A stretch of 64,000 nucleotides of DNA from contig JAPNXP010000003.1 of NCBI GenBank assembly GCA_028753945.1, positions 2,666,001 through 2,730,000 on the forward strand. Reading direction: 5' to 3'. The DNA comes from Hexactinellida sp. DTS-2022 (lineage: Eukaryota > Porifera > Hexactinellida). The position numbers and the translations under genes are program-made. Under the pieces are notes generated by a model. It was not told the origin of the DNA. It worked only from the letters and a program-made list of their open reading frames with translations, and did no database searches. Shown here piece by piece: positions 62,401 through 64,000 of this stretch (position 1 is the first letter of the stretch; each line of letters opens with the position of its first letter).

Positions 62401-62980
62401 AATTATTCATATAAATAGAATACTTTATTGTAACTATGATATCAGAAATTGATTTGTATAGTAATAGCTATTGAATGTAAATTAGTTATTCATATATACA
62501 AGAATTTTTTATTGTAATTATGATATCAACAATAACTTGAATCGAAATAACACTGAATCTAATTGAATTATTCATAAATAGTAGTTATTTCATCGAAACC
62601 ACGAAATAATTGCATAATTGAATATTAATTAAATTTCTATTTTAGAAAGTTAAGGGTGAATTGTGGCAACTTTGAGCCTAATTCTCAGGAAAATGAGGGC
62701 GGATTAAAAAAATCGTGAAGAGCTATCAGTTGCAAAATACTTTTCTGATACTAATGATTCGAAATTTTTTCTTGTTATTGCTTTTATTTTCTTATGGGAC
62801 AAAAAAAGCTAAAAGTCCCGTTAAAAATTTTCCCAAGTCGAAATTGAAAAATCAGGCCACGAAGTGCACATTAATCAACAACCAGATACCTATCCTGAAA
62901 ATCTCAGAGCTCTAGCACTTATGGTTTAGCCTGGGGAGGCGACACGGAGAAAAAAACAAACCAAAGCACTAAGACCAATA
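62401..62980. other. Gap with no recognised gene
   Basis: AT-rich with diffuse repeats of 'ttgaattattcata'. The 66-codon ORF at 62715 has a hydrophobic start but no other support. Confidence 0.45.
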
Positions 62981-63016
62981 CTGGGCCACTATACTATAGT
63001 ATAGTCGGCACAGTAA
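62981..63016 (-). repeat. Inverse copy of the ACTATACTATAGTATAGT element
   Basis: gggccactatactatagtat and 'agtcggcacagtaaa', the inverse of 19566-19600. Confidence 0.8.
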
Positions 63017-63029
63017 AAAGTCCCGTTAA

Positions 63030-64000
63030 TTAAACCATCTTGAATTTGATGCCATTCATTGATTATGTATAGATAATAAATTATTAATTATTTTAGCAAT
63101 GTTATCCACGGTGAATTGAATTAAGTCAACAAATTCCATATTTTATTTTATTTGCTCTGCCATAAATGGAGTTGAAATTTCTTTGTTTACTCACACTTCA
63201 ATTTCTGTAAAAGTGTTAAATCTAATTCCATTGTTTCACTTGTAATAATTATATTGATTTAGCTTGTTACATCCTACTCTATTGATTCAACTTGCGATAA
63301 TTAAATTGATTCAACTTATAAATTCCAGCTGGCTTCTATTTAATTGTAGCATTACTATACAATGGATAAAATAAAATAATATAATATAAGGAATTTGTTG
63401 ACTTAACTATACATAATGAATGAATGGTATTAAACTCAAGATGGTATATGATAGAAAGAAACTTCAAATTTATCTACCGTTCCTTGTGACTCGGACCAAT
63501 TAACAAATGGTTCTTGACACCTTGAGGCGTTGATGACTTGGCGGAAAAAAAAATCCAAAATTGCAGCCTGTGCCGACAGCATGTTCCTTTGGAGGCACTA
63601 TCAATAAACCACCATCAAGATATAGTGCCACCAAAGGAACATGCTGTCGGCACAGGCTGCAATTTTGGATTTTTTTTAAATTACTGTGCCGACTATACTA
63701 TAGTATAGTGGCCCAGTTCTAATCTCACTGCCTGTATTTATTTATTTATTTTTTCTCCGTAGACGGTGCCCTGGCCAGAGCTTTATAGTTAATGGCCTGA
63801 AACTTGGCTTGTAGTGTTACCTTCTAATTTGCACCTGGGGTTACGATTTTTGATTAACAAATTTTGGACACATTTTTAACACCTTTTAACGAATTTCTGG
63901 TCCATAACTCAAAAAATGTTAGACTAAACCCCCAATTTTTATTACACCATTGGATTCGTCATAAAATTCTGCGTCTAATGGGAGAAGACAAATTTTGATA
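63030..64000 (+). repeat. Hairpin repeat unit at the right edge
   Basis: Short-type spacer (63150-63540: 'gttgaaatttctttgtttac', 'ccagctggcttctattta', 'aaatggttcttgacacc'), hairpin at 63554-63671, then the ACTATACTATAGTATAGT element at ~63688-63733 and the next spacer ('ggtgccctggccagagc' to the window end). In this hairpin the right arm reads 'catgctgtcggcac', pairing fully with the left arm, whereas most other copies lack the TG. Confidence 0.88.

Noticed and set aside
62715..62915. 66-codon ORF with a hydrophobic start resembling a signal peptide
   Set aside because: Low-complexity AT-rich context, no homology, no flanking gene structure.

Overview
The window looks like intergenic and intronic DNA from an animal genome. 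It is AT-rich, has spliceosomal introns, and is dominated by DNA transposons nested inside one another. Only two loci look like host genes. One is a secreted or membrane protein with a semaphorin-like Sema-PSI ectodomain (minus strand, 39320-42955). The other is a transmembrane protein with a long tail rich in tyrosine motifs, split over two exons by a 10.2 kb intron (60913-60313 and 50103-48034, minus strand). Sema-type proteins, P/THAP9, MULE, Ginger and Helentron transposases together suggest an invertebrate, possibly an early-branching one such as a sponge or cnidarian. The species cannot be settled from this sequence.

Layout. 1-2916 and 7186-8960 are copies of a long repeat unit that carries a ~50 bp-arm hairpin. 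A 4.27 kb element with TGTTG...CAACA ends and a GAGG target duplication (2917-7185) sits inside one of those hairpins and is itself filled with hAT-type elements. 10079-17694 is a decayed Helentron (Helitron2) encoding a DUF6570-like N-terminus, HUH Rep, Pif1-like helicase, endonuclease (EEP) and OTU protease. It has one clean GT-AG intron, two insertions and two frameshifts. 18430-26345 is a tandem array of the hairpin unit (spacings about 840-1335 bp), interrupted by a gutted Ty3/gypsy element and a MITE with 56 bp perfect arms. 27168-31043 is a Ginger-type integrase transposon. 31125-32898 and 34665-38340 are two MULE transposons with FLYWCH fingers; two hAT elements interrupt the second. 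44690-46750 is a P-element/THAP9-like pseudogene. The large intron of the tyrosine-motif gene holds a second Ginger element (51223-54479) with one nonsense codon, a Helentron-like non-autonomous element with exact 142 bp repeats (50265-51217), and many small mariner-like and hAT-like MITEs. The right end (60931-64000) returns to hAT MITEs and hairpin units.

The autonomous-type sources (Helentron, two Ginger copies, two MULEs, a P-like element) lie among probable non-autonomous partners. Exact target duplications allow the order of insertion to be read. About 19 elements have hAT-type ends, and ten of these have perfect 8 bp duplications. No RNA gene, CRISPR array or bacterial-style operon was seen.
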